Positions 1 to 8,989 of a stretch of DNA of 64,000 nt are shown here, piece by piece. The stretch's first letter is position 1, and every line of letters starts with the position of its first letter. Both the position numbers and the translations under genes were made by a program. The stretch is taken from positions 62,001 to 126,000 of the forward strand of contig CAZGJA010000089.1 of assembly GCA_964526695.1 (NCBI GenBank). Reading direction: 5' to 3'. This DNA is from JABWBH01 sp964526695 (GTDB taxonomy: Bacteria > Planctomycetota > Phycisphaerae > UBA1845). Under the pieces are notes generated by a model. The model saw only the letters and a list, made by a program, of their open reading frames with translations, was not told the DNA's origin and did no database searches.

Positions 1-406
1 ATGTGTTGATCTGATCAATATGCGATCGGCGCCGCCGGTTCACAAGGTGTCGGAAGTTTCAGGACAACAAAATGTCGAAACGCGACAGCACCGCAATGCT
101 CACGTGAAGCGCGTCGTTGATGTCGGACGGAGCAAAGACTCCGGCGCGGACGTAATGGACGCCAAGTTCTTTCGCCTCGACGGACAGCGGCTCCACCTTG
201 AACTCTCCTATAAGCTGTAGAAGCCGCTGGCGAAGGATCGGATCGCTCGTTTGCGACAGCTCCTCCCGGGCAAGCTCGGAGGTTCCCACATCGAATAGCC
301 CAAGCCTGCGCCATACTTCCCGCGTCTGGGTCTGACGCTCCGGGAGGCGTGAATCCTCATATGCGCTGAAGACGGATGTATCCAAGTACACGCGAAGCTT
401 GATCAT
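1..406 (-). pseudogene. PIN-domain (VapC-like) toxin remnant with in-frame stop
   Basis: Reading leftwards from ATG at 404-406, 115 residues have the look of a PIN ribonuclease: an N-terminal strand with Asp (VYLDTSVFSAY), a middle region, and DINDALHVSIAVLSRFDILLS. The frame then meets TGA at 59-61, but continues in the same frame as NFRHLVNRRRR to the window edge. PIN proteins of this type normally read LLSWNF(R/K)HIVN here, so the stop sits exactly where a conserved Trp (TGG) is expected. One G-to-A change explains it. No antitoxin ORF is recognisable upstream. The protein is probably inactive; the 115-residue form would lose the last strand. A sequencing error is the alternative. The gene runs off the left end. 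Confidence 0.75.
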
Positions 407-572
407 ACGTTACAGGCAATCCCGCAAGCTCGCCCCTTGGCGGACCCGCATATCGTCCTGCGGCGCTCGCTCCGCGCCGGTTCCTTCAAGCCCCATACAC
501 GTCAGGATCGTCCGTTCTCACTCGCAACGTCGCCCCGTCGAGCCAGGTCAGGTCGGCCTGGCGTAACGGACG

Positions 573-2168
573 TCACTTCCCGCCGATCGCGAACAGCGTG
601 TTGCGATTGTTGATATACAGCACGCCGTTGGCCGCCACGGGCGTGGTGTACACGGAGTTGTTCATGTCCATCGTGCCCTGCAACTTAAGCTCCCTGCCGT
701 GCTGCAGGACGAAGACCTCGCCGCTCTCCGTGCCGAGCAGCACCTTGCCGTCCACGACGTAGGGCGAGCCCCAGATGGCCGCGAAGGTGTCGTGCGTCCA
801 GAGTTTCTTGCCGGTTTTCGCGTCAATGCAGTGCAGGAAGCCGCTTAAGTCCGCGGCGTAGCACAGTCCGTCCTTCACAGCGCAGGTTGACATGGACCGG
901 TGAAAATCCTCGCCGCCGAGGTGCCAGACTTTGCCCGTCGCCGTGATGTCGCCGCGTTTCGTTGCGTCAATGCAATAGAAATGGCCGATGCCTTCGCCGT
1001 GCTCGGGGTCCTGCCCGACGCAGACGAAGACGTGGTCGCCGACGATGACCGGCGTGGCGATGACCTCATTGGCCGTGCCGCGCCCGCCGAGGACGTACTT
1101 GGCGTCCGGCGGATTGAGGTTGAACTGCCACAACACATCGCCGTTCTTGGGGTCCATGGCGTAGCACCATCCGTTGCCGGCGCCGTAAACGACCTGTGGT
1201 GCGCCGCCGATGACGCCATACGCGGGCGAAGACCATTGCCCGTGAAAGATCCTGCCGCCGGTGAGGTTCTTGCTCCAGACGACCTTGCCGCTGTCCTTGT
1301 CCACGGCGATGAAGTCCGGCGCGACCGGCTTGGGGATGTTAATGTGCCCCTCGTCCACGCCGTTCGACGTGCCGGCGAAAATGAGCTTGCCGTCGCTGAC
1401 CGGCGAGGCCGTGGCGAGATTGTGGGGAAATGCGCCGAGCCCGTCGAACATATCGACGATCCAGATGAAGTCGGCGTCCATCTTGTCCTTGTACTTCTCG
1501 CCGGTGAAGGGTCCGTCATTCTCGCCGTCCAACATGCCTTCCACGTCGCCACAGACGAGTTCACAGCGGTTGCTGACGTAGTACAGTCGATCGCCGACCA
1601 CGCACGGCGAGGAGCAGATGCCCTGCTCAGGCCAGTCGTTCACCTGACCCGTGGGCATCTTGTCATGCGTGGCCTGCCAGAGGAGCTTGCCGTCGGCTTC
1701 ATTGAAGCACAGGATCACGCCCTTGTCGCCGGTGATTTCCTTGCGAAACTCGCCGCCGTTGTTGCTGCCGACGTAGATCTTGCCCTTGGAGACGACGACG
1801 TTGCCATACGTCTGCGAGCCGAGCGGCGCGGACCACTTGATGTTCTTCTTCGTCTTGATGTCCCACTCGCCGGGCAGGCCGGTCTCGTCGGAGACCATGT
1901 TGCGATCCGGCGAGCCGCCCCACATGGGCCAGTCGCCGCGCTTGGGCGTGGGGGATTGCGCGACGGCGGCGGCCGCGAGCATCGACATCAGCATGAGCGC
2001 GAGGGTGCAATGGCGAATGGCGAATGGCGAATGGCGAAATGGCTCGCGCATTCTGAAAAAGATTCGGTTGATCGCGCATGAGCGCGTCCGGGCGGCGACT
2101 TTTCTCGGCCTGCCGGCCACTACCGACGGAGGGGTGATTTCAGCATTCATCATTCGGCATTTCCTCAT
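573..2168 (-). CDS. secreted PQQ-like beta-propeller protein
   Basis: This 531-residue protein carries repeated beta-propeller blades of the PQQ (quinoprotein/BamB-like) type, with recurring segments such as GKIYVGSNNGG, DRLYYVSNR and GKVLLGTESGEVFVL. Such propellers in planctomycetes are exported and of unknown ligand. The ATG at 2168 overlaps the stop of the upstream propeller gene (ATGA), which suggests translational coupling. However, residues 1-39 do not resemble a signal peptide; a Met at 2051 begins a better one (a hydrophobic LALMLMSMLAAAAVA run followed by AQS). The stretch between is built partly from a tandem AATGGCG heptamer (about 2009-2040), so the N-terminus looks repeat-derived. 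Product family is fairly sure; the start is not. Confidence 0.8.
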   Translation of the reverse strand: MRKCRMMNAEITPPSVVAGRPRKVAARTRSCAINRIFFRMREPFRHSPFAIRHCTLALMLMSMLAAAAVAQSPTPKRGDWPMWGGSPDRNMVSDETGLPGEWDIKTKKNIKWSAPLGSQTYGNVVVSKGKIYVGSNNGGEFRKEITGDKGVILCFNEADGKLLWQATHDKMPTGQVNDWPEQGICSSPCVVGDRLYYVSNRCELVCGDVEGMLDGENDGPFTGEKYKDKMDADFIWIVDMFDGLGAFPHNLATASPVSDGKLIFAGTSNGVDEGHINIPKPVAPDFIAVDKDSGKVVWSKNLTGGRIFHGQWSSPAYGVIGGAPQVVYGAGNGWCYAMDPKNGDVLWQFNLNPPDAKYVLGGRGTANEVIATPVIVGDHVFVCVGQDPEHGEGIGHFYCIDATKRGDITATGKVWHLGGEDFHRSMSTCAVKDGLCYAADLSGFLHCIDAKTGKKLWTHDTFAAIWGSPYVVDGKVLLGTESGEVFVLQHGRELKLQGTMDMNNSVYTTPVAANGVLYINNRNTLFAIGGK

Positions 2169-4417
2169 TCGTTGTTGGTCACTTCGATGTTGTCAAAATA
2201 CACTTCCGCGCCCTTGCTCTTGGGCGTCGTTCCGTTGGAGTAGGCGTAGGGACCCGGGCTGCCCTCGGTGTTGGGGTACGGGTCGGTGAACTCGATCATC
2301 CAGTCCTTCGGCTCCGGCTCGTCGGTCGCCCAGACCTTCCCGCGCAGATGCGCCTCTTGCCCGCCGCCGCTCTTGTCCGCCAGTTGCACCTGGAACTTCA
2401 TGCGGTGCCAGATGCCTTCTTTCCAGTTGAGCGGCACGTCGTGCAGCACGCGCGGCATCGTGTCCCACGAGTCGATGCGCAGCAGGTTCAGCTCGCCCAT
2501 CAGCAACAGGCGGTAGCGCGAGTTGATCAGGCCGATGTCCGCCTTCGTCGTCGGGGGTTTCAGCGTGCTCATCATGTCCGCGGCGATGGTGTAACCGCCG
2601 GCGATCGGCGGGGTCATGTAGGCGCGCATGCGCATCATCGGCGCGGAGGGCTGCTCCGCCAGCTTCATCAGCACCTTCCCGCCGCCCATCTCGACGACCT
2701 TGCTCTTGCCGCCCACGCCGATCCAGCCCGGCGGCACCGCGTCCACCGCGACGGATTCGAAGTCGAACTTGAACGGCGGCTTCGGCGAAACGCGCACGCG
2801 TGCCGTGGCGTTGCCCGCCGGACAGGCCACCGTGCCGGCGGAAAAGACGTTGTCCTTCGCGATCGTCAGCAGCCCGTCGTCGCTGATGGCCCCTTTTACG
2901 CCGGTGACCTTGAAAAGGGTCTCACCTTCCTTGGGCGCAAGCTGCAACTCCTTGACGTTCGTCTTGAATTGCAGCGTATCCCCCGGTTGAAGCGAAACCT
3001 CCGCGGGCAGCAGTCGCAGCCGCGGCGCGTCCTTCTGCGTCGGCGCGTCTTTCCCGGCGTGCCCGGCATCCACGGAACTGGTCGTCGGCTCTCGCTTGGC
3101 GCCGAGTGCATACGTGGCGTACCGCGTCATCAGGAACACATGGCCATCGACGACCGCCGGCGAGCCAAACACTTCATCCACCAGGCTGTTCACCGGTTTG
3201 AGCTGCTCCTTGTCGAGCACGGCGCACTTGTCGCCTTCGTCTTTGAGAATCCAGACGTATCCGTTCTGCTCGCCGTAGTAGATCACGCCGTCGGCGGTGA
3301 CCACGGGCGAGCCTTTCCCCACACGCCCGAGCCGCTGCTTCCATTGCTGCTCGCCCGTCTTCGCGTCCAGCGCGTAGAGCGTGGCCGAGTTGTCCACGAC
3401 GTAGAGCTTCCCGTTGGCAAGCGCCGGCGAGCAATATCCCGCGTCCAGCCCGTCCGCACGCCAAACTTCGGTCGCCAGTGAAGGATCGCCTTCCTTGGCG
3501 GGGGGCGTCAGCTTCGACGCATCAAAGCAGACGGCCCGGCCCATCGTCGTCGTGTCCACGTTCTCCTCGCTGTGCGTGACGTAAACGAGGCTGCCGTCCG
3601 CCACGGGAGACGTGTTCAGCGGGCGCTTGCTGGCGCGAAACGCCCAGAGCCGCGCGCCGGTCCGCGCGTTCAGCCCGTACACAAACCCATCCGCGCCGGG
3701 GCAGATGAGCTGCCGCACGCCGCCGATCGCCGCGACCACCGGCGTGGCGTAGGTCGTGTCCAGCGGCGCGCCGCCCGGCTCGACGAACCAGACGACCTCG
3801 CCGGTCCGCTTGTCGAAGGCGATGAAGCGATGTCCGCCCTTGGCGTAGTTGCCCCACACGGCGCAGTTCATGCCGATGATGACGCGGTCTTCATCCACAA
3901 CCGGCGAGTACAGCCGCCCGCCGTACCCGCTGATGCGCCCGAACTCCTCGGTGAGCGACCGCTTCCACAGCGGTTTGCCGTCGCGGTCGAAGGCGAACAG
4001 CTCTCCGCCGGTGGCGTGGGCATAGACGTTGCCCGTCTCCGGGTCGCCGGCCATCGCCGTCCAGCCGACGCGATTCTCGACGACGTCGGTCAGGTACACG
4101 TTGAAGCGTCGCTCCCACACGGGCTTGCCGGTGGCGGCATCGAGGCAGACGACGCGCTCCTGCGTGCTGATGCCCTCGCCCACGGGCGCGAGGAAGACCA
4201 TCCGCCCGCCCATGATGATCGGCGTGGTGCGCCCGCCGATGTCGGACTTCCAAAGGATGTTCTCCCCGTCCGGCGACCACGACGTCACTACGGCCTTCTC
4301 ACGCGCCGCGCCGTTGTCGTCCGGTCCGCGCCACGCAGGCCAGTCGGAGGCGGCCCGCGCCGACGACGCGATCAATCCAACGAGCAGGAGAACATGCAGG
4401 CGAAGTGTTCGATTCAT
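2165..4417 (-). CDS. secreted PQQ-like propeller with C-terminal LamG-like domain
   Basis: The 750-residue protein starts with a clear signal peptide (LRLHVLLLVGLIASSARA) and then ASDWPAWRGPDDNG, the usual opening of planctomycete PQQ propellers. Blades run to about residue 440 (DAKTGEQQWKQRLG, GRVVCLDAATGKPVWE-type repeats). A linker rich in Ser/Asp and a beta domain follow, and residues from about 555 (FDFESVAVDAVPPGW) to the end resemble a jelly-roll or LamG/3-keto-disaccharide-hydrolase-like fold (YFDNIEV near the end). It is the first gene of a two-gene unit with the next propeller, with a 4-base overlap. Substrate cannot be told; a carbohydrate-related role is only inference. Confidence 0.85.
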   Translation of the reverse strand: MNRTLRLHVLLLVGLIASSARAASDWPAWRGPDDNGAAREKAVVTSWSPDGENILWKSDIGGRTTPIIMGGRMVFLAPVGEGISTQERVVCLDAATGKPVWERRFNVYLTDVVENRVGWTAMAGDPETGNVYAHATGGELFAFDRDGKPLWKRSLTEEFGRISGYGGRLYSPVVDEDRVIIGMNCAVWGNYAKGGHRFIAFDKRTGEVVWFVEPGGAPLDTTYATPVVAAIGGVRQLICPGADGFVYGLNARTGARLWAFRASKRPLNTSPVADGSLVYVTHSEENVDTTTMGRAVCFDASKLTPPAKEGDPSLATEVWRADGLDAGYCSPALANGKLYVVDNSATLYALDAKTGEQQWKQRLGRVGKGSPVVTADGVIYYGEQNGYVWILKDEGDKCAVLDKEQLKPVNSLVDEVFGSPAVVDGHVFLMTRYATYALGAKREPTTSSVDAGHAGKDAPTQKDAPRLRLLPAEVSLQPGDTLQFKTNVKELQLAPKEGETLFKVTGVKGAISDDGLLTIAKDNVFSAGTVACPAGNATARVRVSPKPPFKFDFESVAVDAVPPGWIGVGGKSKVVEMGGGKVLMKLAEQPSAPMMRMRAYMTPPIAGGYTIAADMMSTLKPPTTKADIGLINSRYRLLLMGELNLLRIDSWDTMPRVLHDVPLNWKEGIWHRMKFQVQLADKSGGGQEAHLRGKVWATDEPEPKDWMIEFTDPYPNTEGSPGPYAYSNGTTPKSKGAEVYFDNIEVTNNE

Positions 4418-4549
4418 GGCTGATTTCCAGTGGGTTTCGACTTGCTTTGAAGCATATCAGCATCTCCTGAATATGCCAGACGATTCATCGCAGGCTCGCT
4501 GAACGGCTCAGCAGGGTTTCCGTCATTGGGGACCGCCACAGACGTCCAT

Positions 4550-4741
4550 GATCGGCTTCAGCCGATCGGCTCTTGCCACCGACTTGAGTCGGTGGAGCTG
4601 CGGATCGTTGCCTCGATTCAGCCGGCTTCAGCCGGACTTGCCCAAGCGCTCAAAGCCCGGCTGAAGCCGGCTGGTCAGATTCGCAATCGCCTTCACCCCC
4701 CCGCTGAAGCGGGGGGCAAGAACCGGTCGGCTGAAGCCGAC
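4550..4741. repeat. array of six hairpins sharing a CTTCAG/CTGAAG core
   Basis: Between the propeller operon and the ligase gene (4418-4995 has no gene) lie six perfect palindromes: 4550-4567 (GATCGGCTTCAGCCGATC), 4576-4595 (centre CTTGAG), 4622-4635, 4657-4670, 4697-4716 (C6 and G6 outer arms) and 4726-4741. Five share GCTTCAGC or its complement at the centre while their outer stems differ and remain paired. Function unknown. No T tract follows, so they are not standard terminators. Confidence 0.75.
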
Positions 4742-4787
4742 CCAGGAAGCGCGGCTCGACCCTCCAGTTGTTAACGCGCTGTGGCAG

Positions 4788-4935
4788 AACTCGAAGCTGG
4801 GTCTTGGGACCGTCACCCCCGCGCAGGCGGGGGTCCAGTCCGCCCTGCCAAACTGCTGAATCCTAGCCTCCTCGCAAGCCACAGACTGGATTCCCGCCTG
4901 CGCGGGAATGACGCGCGTCGCCGTGCGCCACGAGC
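4788..4935. repeat. dispersed doublet repeat (family C), unoccupied copy
   Basis: Two inverted hairpin modules are present: GTCACCCCCGCGCAGG at about 4813 and its inverted relative CCTGCGCGGGAATGAC ending at 4912, joined by about 50 bases. Flanking bases on both sides also match the copies at 38501-38677 and 62264-62735, so the whole unit is about 140 bp. The interior (4852-4859, ACTGCTGA) is the empty counterpart of the site holding an inserted element at 62313-62676. Confidence 0.8.
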
Positions 4936-4995
4936 TCTTAAGCCAGCGGCACCTTAGGTCGCAGCACGTGTCGCGCATCCCATCGAACACCCTCT

Positions 4996-6279
4996 CTATC
5001 CGTCATGCTCCACGCGCCGCGCCTTCATCTCGAATCGCGGCAGCGTCCCAAAAGCGACGATCCGCACCAGCGGACGGAAACTGAGCCTGTCGCGCACGCG
5101 CGCCGTCACGCGCGCCGCCAGCCCGGCCTCGTCCGCATGGGCAGCCGGCTCCACGTCGATCGCCAGCTCCGTCATCGCGCCCTGCGAAATCGGGCGCAGC
5201 CGGAACTCCACGACTTCCGGAAACTCCCGCAAAATCCCCTCAACCGCCGACGGGAACACGTTATTCCCGCGAATCACCAGCATGTCGTCGATGCGCCCCA
5301 GAATCCCACCCTCCACTCGCGCGAATGACCGCCCGCACGCGCACAGGCCTCGCGTCAGAATCGCCTGATCGCCCGTGCGGTATCGGATGAGGGGGCTGCC
5401 GACGCGCCCCAGGTTCGTCAGCACCAGCTCGCCCGGCTCGCCGTCGGGCACGGGCGCCTGCGTCCGTGGATCGAGAATCTCCGGGATGAATTGCGATTCG
5501 ATCACGTGCATCCCGCCCGGCGATTCCTCGCACTCGAAGCCCCACGCGCCAATCTCCGTCATGCCCGCGTGATCGAAGACCCGCGCCCCCCACGACTCCT
5601 CGATGCGACGCCGCACGGCCGGGATGTTCCCGCCCGGCTCGCCCGCCACGATCAGCTTCCGCGCGGTTGAGGCCGCCAGGTCGATGCCCTCAGCCGCCGC
5701 GACTTCCGCCATGTGCAGCGCATACGTCGGCGTGCAGCAGACGATTGTGATGGCGTGATCGCGGAGGAGCCTCAGCCGCGCGGAGGTCGTCATGCCTCCT
5801 GCGGCCAGGTGGAAGTTGCCGAGGTCGCCCGCCGCCTCGAACGCCAGCCAAAACCCCAGAAACGGCCCGAAGGCGAAGGGAAACACGATCCGGTCCGCGG
5901 CCTCGACGCCCGCGGCGCGGTACACGATCGCCCAGCATTGCCGGCACCATTCCCATGTTTCGCGCGTGTCGAGCCAGCGCATGGGCCGACCCGTGCTGCC
6001 GGAGGTCTGGTGCATCCGCGTGTACTGCCCGATCGGGAAGGAGAGGTCGGTTCCGTACGGAGGGTGCTGGGACTGGTCGCACTCAAGCTCCGCGCGCGTC
6101 GTCAGCGGCAGACCGTTGAGCGCCTCAACCGTGGAATCAAACCCCGGCCCGCCGAGTTTTCGCTGGTAGAACGGGTTGGAGGCGCTGACCCGCGTCAGCA
6201 GCCGCGCCAGTTTTGCGCGTTGCAGCTCGACCAGCCCATGCCGGTCGAGGGTCTCTTCATGGGCGACGTGGAACGCCAT
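4996..6279 (-). CDS. phenylacetate-CoA ligase-like adenylate-forming enzyme
   Basis: The 427-residue protein matches the PaaK-like acyl-CoA ligase family, which activates an aryl or acyl acid with ATP and then CoA. Visible motifs are the nucleotide loop HQTSGSTGRPM (about residues 89-99), FDHAGMTEIGAWGFECEE around 240, the YRTGD adenylation motif, and GRIDDMLVIRGNNVFP near 325 with the C-terminal domain after it. The length is normal (PaaK is about 430). No other phenylacetate genes are nearby, so the substrate is open; many orphan PaaK relatives act on other acids. It is a single gene, divergent from the secreted protein at 6444. Confidence 0.85.
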   Translation of the reverse strand: MAFHVAHEETLDRHGLVELQRAKLARLLTRVSASNPFYQRKLGGPGFDSTVEALNGLPLTTRAELECDQSQHPPYGTDLSFPIGQYTRMHQTSGSTGRPMRWLDTRETWEWCRQCWAIVYRAAGVEAADRIVFPFAFGPFLGFWLAFEAAGDLGNFHLAAGGMTTSARLRLLRDHAITIVCCTPTYALHMAEVAAAEGIDLAASTARKLIVAGEPGGNIPAVRRRIEESWGARVFDHAGMTEIGAWGFECEESPGGMHVIESQFIPEILDPRTQAPVPDGEPGELVLTNLGRVGSPLIRYRTGDQAILTRGLCACGRSFARVEGGILGRIDDMLVIRGNNVFPSAVEGILREFPEVVEFRLRPISQGAMTELAIDVEPAAHADEAGLAARVTARVRDRLSFRPLVRIVAFGTLPRFEMKARRVEHDG

Positions 6280-6443
6280 ACGTCGTCGAAGCTTAACGCG
6301 CGGGGCGACGGGCCGAAATGTAAGAAGTTCCCCCGCTCTTGGCGAAGGCTGCGCGGGGGAGGTAGGATGCTCGGACGTTCGGGCGTGGCGGAGGACGTCC
6401 GCTGGGGTTCTCGGATTTCCATTTCAAGTCAGGGAGATTGTTC

Positions 6444-7292
6444 ATGCATCGGTTCAGCGGAAAGTCGATCGTCGGGGCGGGTCTGGCATGTCTGGTGGCG
6501 GTGGGCGCGGTTCGCGCGGATTCGCGGCTCCTGTCGGCGCGGAACGATCCTCACGCGCCCAATTACTTCTCCGTCGAGTTTCCGCCGGAGTTCGGCGGCA
6601 CCACGACGGCGGACATCGTCAACACCCACTTCGCCATCGAAGTGGATGAGAACTCGGGCACGGCCTCGATCGTAAGCTGGTTCCAGCACGTCAATCCGCT
6701 GCTGATCGGCGGACAGAGCACGGGCGACATCACCGTGGTGCTCGAAGGCGCCTCGCACGGCGCGTACACCGAGGAGCGCATCGAGAGCGAGACCCTCGTA
6801 GGCCAGTTCAGCACGGAGGAGAGCTACGCCGTGCACTTCACGGGCGACCTCAGCGGGTTCGGCATCGAATCGCCGTTCGTGCTGCCCGGCTCATCGACCG
6901 GTCGCCTGAAGTTCGACGAGGGCGATCGCACCGGCCGCGTCAGCATGAACTGGAGCGGCGAGGGGAGCCTGGGCGGCATCCCGTTCACCTACATCTGCGC
7001 GGTCAACGCCGTGTTCGACACGGGCGCCGAGTGCGACGGCGTCAGCAGCGCCCGCGCCTCCTGCCGTGGAAGCGACCTGCGCGTCATCGTCCACATGACG
7101 GACGATTCGCATAACGGGGAGTCGCTGGTGATCGAAGTGGGCGACGGCGTCTATGGCGGCGATCCGGTTTCCGCTCGCATCATCGGCAGCCGCGCCAAGG
7201 TCCGGCTCGCGGGCCGCAGCGGCGAGCAGACCGTCCGCGTCCTCGGCGTCGGCGGCGACTGCGTGACGGCGACGAGCACGACCTGCCCGTAG
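6444..7292 (+). CDS. secreted protein of unknown function
   Basis: This 282-residue protein has an N-terminal signal peptide (VGAGLACLVAVGAVRA, cleavage likely after ADS or nearby) and no recognised domain. It is acidic, rich in Gly and Thr, and has four Cys toward the C-terminus (TYICAVNA, ECDG, ASCRG, GDC), which could form disulfides outside the cell. The ATG at 6444 is preferred over an in-frame TTG at 6438 because AGGGAG at 6431-6436 is well spaced from it. A strong terminator follows at 7342, so it is a monocistronic unit. Confidence 0.8.
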   Translation: MHRFSGKSIVGAGLACLVAVGAVRADSRLLSARNDPHAPNYFSVEFPPEFGGTTTADIVNTHFAIEVDENSGTASIVSWFQHVNPLLIGGQSTGDITVVLEGASHGAYTEERIESETLVGQFSTEESYAVHFTGDLSGFGIESPFVLPGSSTGRLKFDEGDRTGRVSMNWSGEGSLGGIPFTYICAVNAVFDTGAECDGVSSARASCRGSDLRVIVHMTDDSHNGESLVIEVGDGVYGGDPVSARIIGSRAKVRLAGRSGEQTVRVLGVGGDCVTATSTTCP

Positions 7293-7341
7293 GGATCCGC
7301 CCCGCGCGGACTGCGAACCGTCAAATCTTGAACGACCTGTC

Positions 7342-7366
7342 AGGCGGGCATCAGGCCCGCCTTTTT
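7342..7366 (+). terminator. Rho-independent terminator
   Basis: AGGCGGGC (7342-7349) and GCCCGCCT (7355-7362) form a perfect 8-bp stem with a 5-base loop; with the stem's last T it is followed by a run of five T. It lies 50 bases after the secreted-protein gene. Confidence 0.85.
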
Positions 7367-7468
7367 CATTGCATCGGATCGCCCGCGCCGCGTCGCGCAC
7401 TTTCTTGCCCGCCGCGCCGCTCGTAATATGTTGGAGGACTTCGTGTTCAGAGCGCCTGCGCTCCTCGC

Positions 7469-8329
7469 ATGAGGAGTGCCCGGGAACGTCGAATGAGGCA
7501 GCATGGGCAACAGCGCGCCGCTCCTTCAACCAGCGACCTGCGTCACGCTGCCCCCGGCGAGGCGCAACGGATTTCGTCTTCTCATTCGCAGAACGCTTCA
7601 GACGTCGAGGTACATCGAGCCTCGTCCAGCGAGGCGCAGCAGGCCTCCTCCGGGCAGCAGGACTGCCCTTACCTGCCGGACCGCCGCGCGACCCTGCCGG
7701 GTCATGCCTTCGTCCAGCCCGGCTCGCTGCCGCCGGCGGAATACGATCAACTGCTTTCCGAAAACTTCCGCCGCGCCGGCGTCGTGGTGTATCGGCCCCA
7801 GTGCCGCGGCTGCAGCGCCTGCCGATCCCTGCGCGTCCCCGCCGCGACGTTCGCGCCCACCAGGTCCATGCGCCGCGTCCTGCGGCGCAACACCGACGTC
7901 AGCGTCCGCGTCGCTCCTCCGGATCCCTCGATGGAATCCTACGACGTGTATCGCCGCTACCTCGAGCAGCGCCACGACCGCACCATGTCCGACGACTTTG
8001 TTTCCTTCGCGTCATTCCTCTACGTGTCGCCCACGCTGACGCAGGAGATCACCTATCGCCTCGGCGATCGGCTCCTCGCCGTCAGCATCGTCGATCGCGT
8101 CCCGTCAGGCCTGAGCAGCGTGTACGTGTACTTCGACCCTGACTTCTCCGATCACAGTCCGGGCACGTTCACCGCGCTGTGGGAGATCGACTACTGCCGC
8201 CGCGAGGGACTGCCGTACTACTACCTTGGATATCACGTGGCCGGGGCGCAAGCGATGGAGTACAAGGCGCGGTTCCGCCCGAACGAGATCCTCGATGAGA
8301 CCGGCAAATGGACGCCCTTTCGGACCTGA
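7469..8329 (+). CDS. bpt: Bpt/Ate-type aminoacyl-tRNA-protein transferase
   Basis: This is the bacterial relative of eukaryotic arginyltransferase; the characterised bacterial enzyme (Bpt) moves leucine from tRNA to N-terminal Asp or Glu, feeding the N-end-rule pathway. The family signature is clear: CPYLPDRRATLPG (about residue 66), LLSENFRRAGVVVYRPQC with the Cys cluster CRGCSACRSLRVP, and near the end YYYLGYHVAGAQAMEYKARFRPNE. The core from CPYL is the normal size, but about 65 residues precede it (usually 10-20), rich in Ser and Gln and without matches I recognise. ATG codons at 7469 and 7493 are both possible. The actual donor tRNA specificity cannot be read from the sequence. Confidence 0.87.
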   Translation: MRSARERRMRQHGQQRAAPSTSDLRHAAPGEAQRISSSHSQNASDVEVHRASSSEAQQASSGQQDCPYLPDRRATLPGHAFVQPGSLPPAEYDQLLSENFRRAGVVVYRPQCRGCSACRSLRVPAATFAPTRSMRRVLRRNTDVSVRVAPPDPSMESYDVYRRYLEQRHDRTMSDDFVSFASFLYVSPTLTQEITYRLGDRLLAVSIVDRVPSGLSSVYVYFDPDFSDHSPGTFTALWEIDYCRREGLPYYYLGYHVAGAQAMEYKARFRPNEILDETGKWTPFRT

Positions 8330-8364
8330 GGACGCTAAGCGGACACATCGGGTGTCGCCCAGCA

Positions 8365-8709
8365 GCCGCATCGGGCGGCACGCTCTGGCGTATCCGCGGT
8401 GGGTGGCATGGTCTGCGGGTGGCTTACTCTGCGGGTGGCATGCTCTCGACGTACTCGGCGTGAGCATGCGAACCCCATGTGCGAATGGGTGGCATGCTCT
8501 GCGGGTGGCATGCTCTCGCCGTACTCGGCGTGAGCATGTGAACCCCCCCAGAACCCCCAGGGCATGCAAACCCTCAGGTGCGGGCCGACTCCTCGCCCGT
8601 GGGTCAGCATGGCTACCCGCTTTGCGTGAAGCCATGCCACCCGGGCACTGGAGCGCCGGGGTGCATCCCACGCTGAGTGGCATGGTCTGGCGCACTCGCC
8701 AAGCCGTGG
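8365..8709. repeat. cluster of GGGTGGCA-led hairpins with TACT loop
   Basis: The 660 bases 8330-8989 hold no gene but several repeats. 8435-8468 and 8505-8538 are hairpins with arms CATGCTC/GAGCATG, an inner stem (CGACG or CGCCG against CGGCG) and a TACT loop. 8677-8709 is a diverged copy of the commoner GGTCTGGCG type (loop CACT). Partial heads (GGGTGGCATGGTCTG, GGGTGGCTTACTCTG) lie between. They belong to the dispersed family described at 24505, 33045, 35764 and 47603. Confidence 0.75.
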
Positions 8710-8989
8710 CCGAGGTGGCAGAAAGCAGAGCGCGCCATCCCCGGCGTCGTCGGAAATCGTATAAGCTTCGCCCGACGCAAGATTTGCGGCCTTCCAGCGT
8801 TGATCCCAGTCAAGGCGGGTGAATCCCGGGGACGATACGTACTGCGTTCCACCATGGCGCGGTCGGGCGAAATTCCCCGGCGTTGCGGTCATCCGACGAA
8901 AGACTACGATATCCTGATGGATTACCGGAACTTCACCGGGCGGCGTGTGCCCGCCTTTCCGGATTTGCGTTAGCGAAAGGAGACTCTCG

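Noticed and set aside
59..61. TGA read as tryptophan (code change) in the PIN gene
   Set aside because: TGA is the ordinary stop of many genes here, including several with stop-start overlaps such as trpC-trpB and trpB-trpA. A nonsense change in one gene is simpler.
7342..7366. Hairpin after the secreted-protein gene as a member of the GGCGGGC repeat family
   Set aside because: It resembles the repeats at 31191 and 43091, but its T tract and position right after a gene make a terminator the better call.
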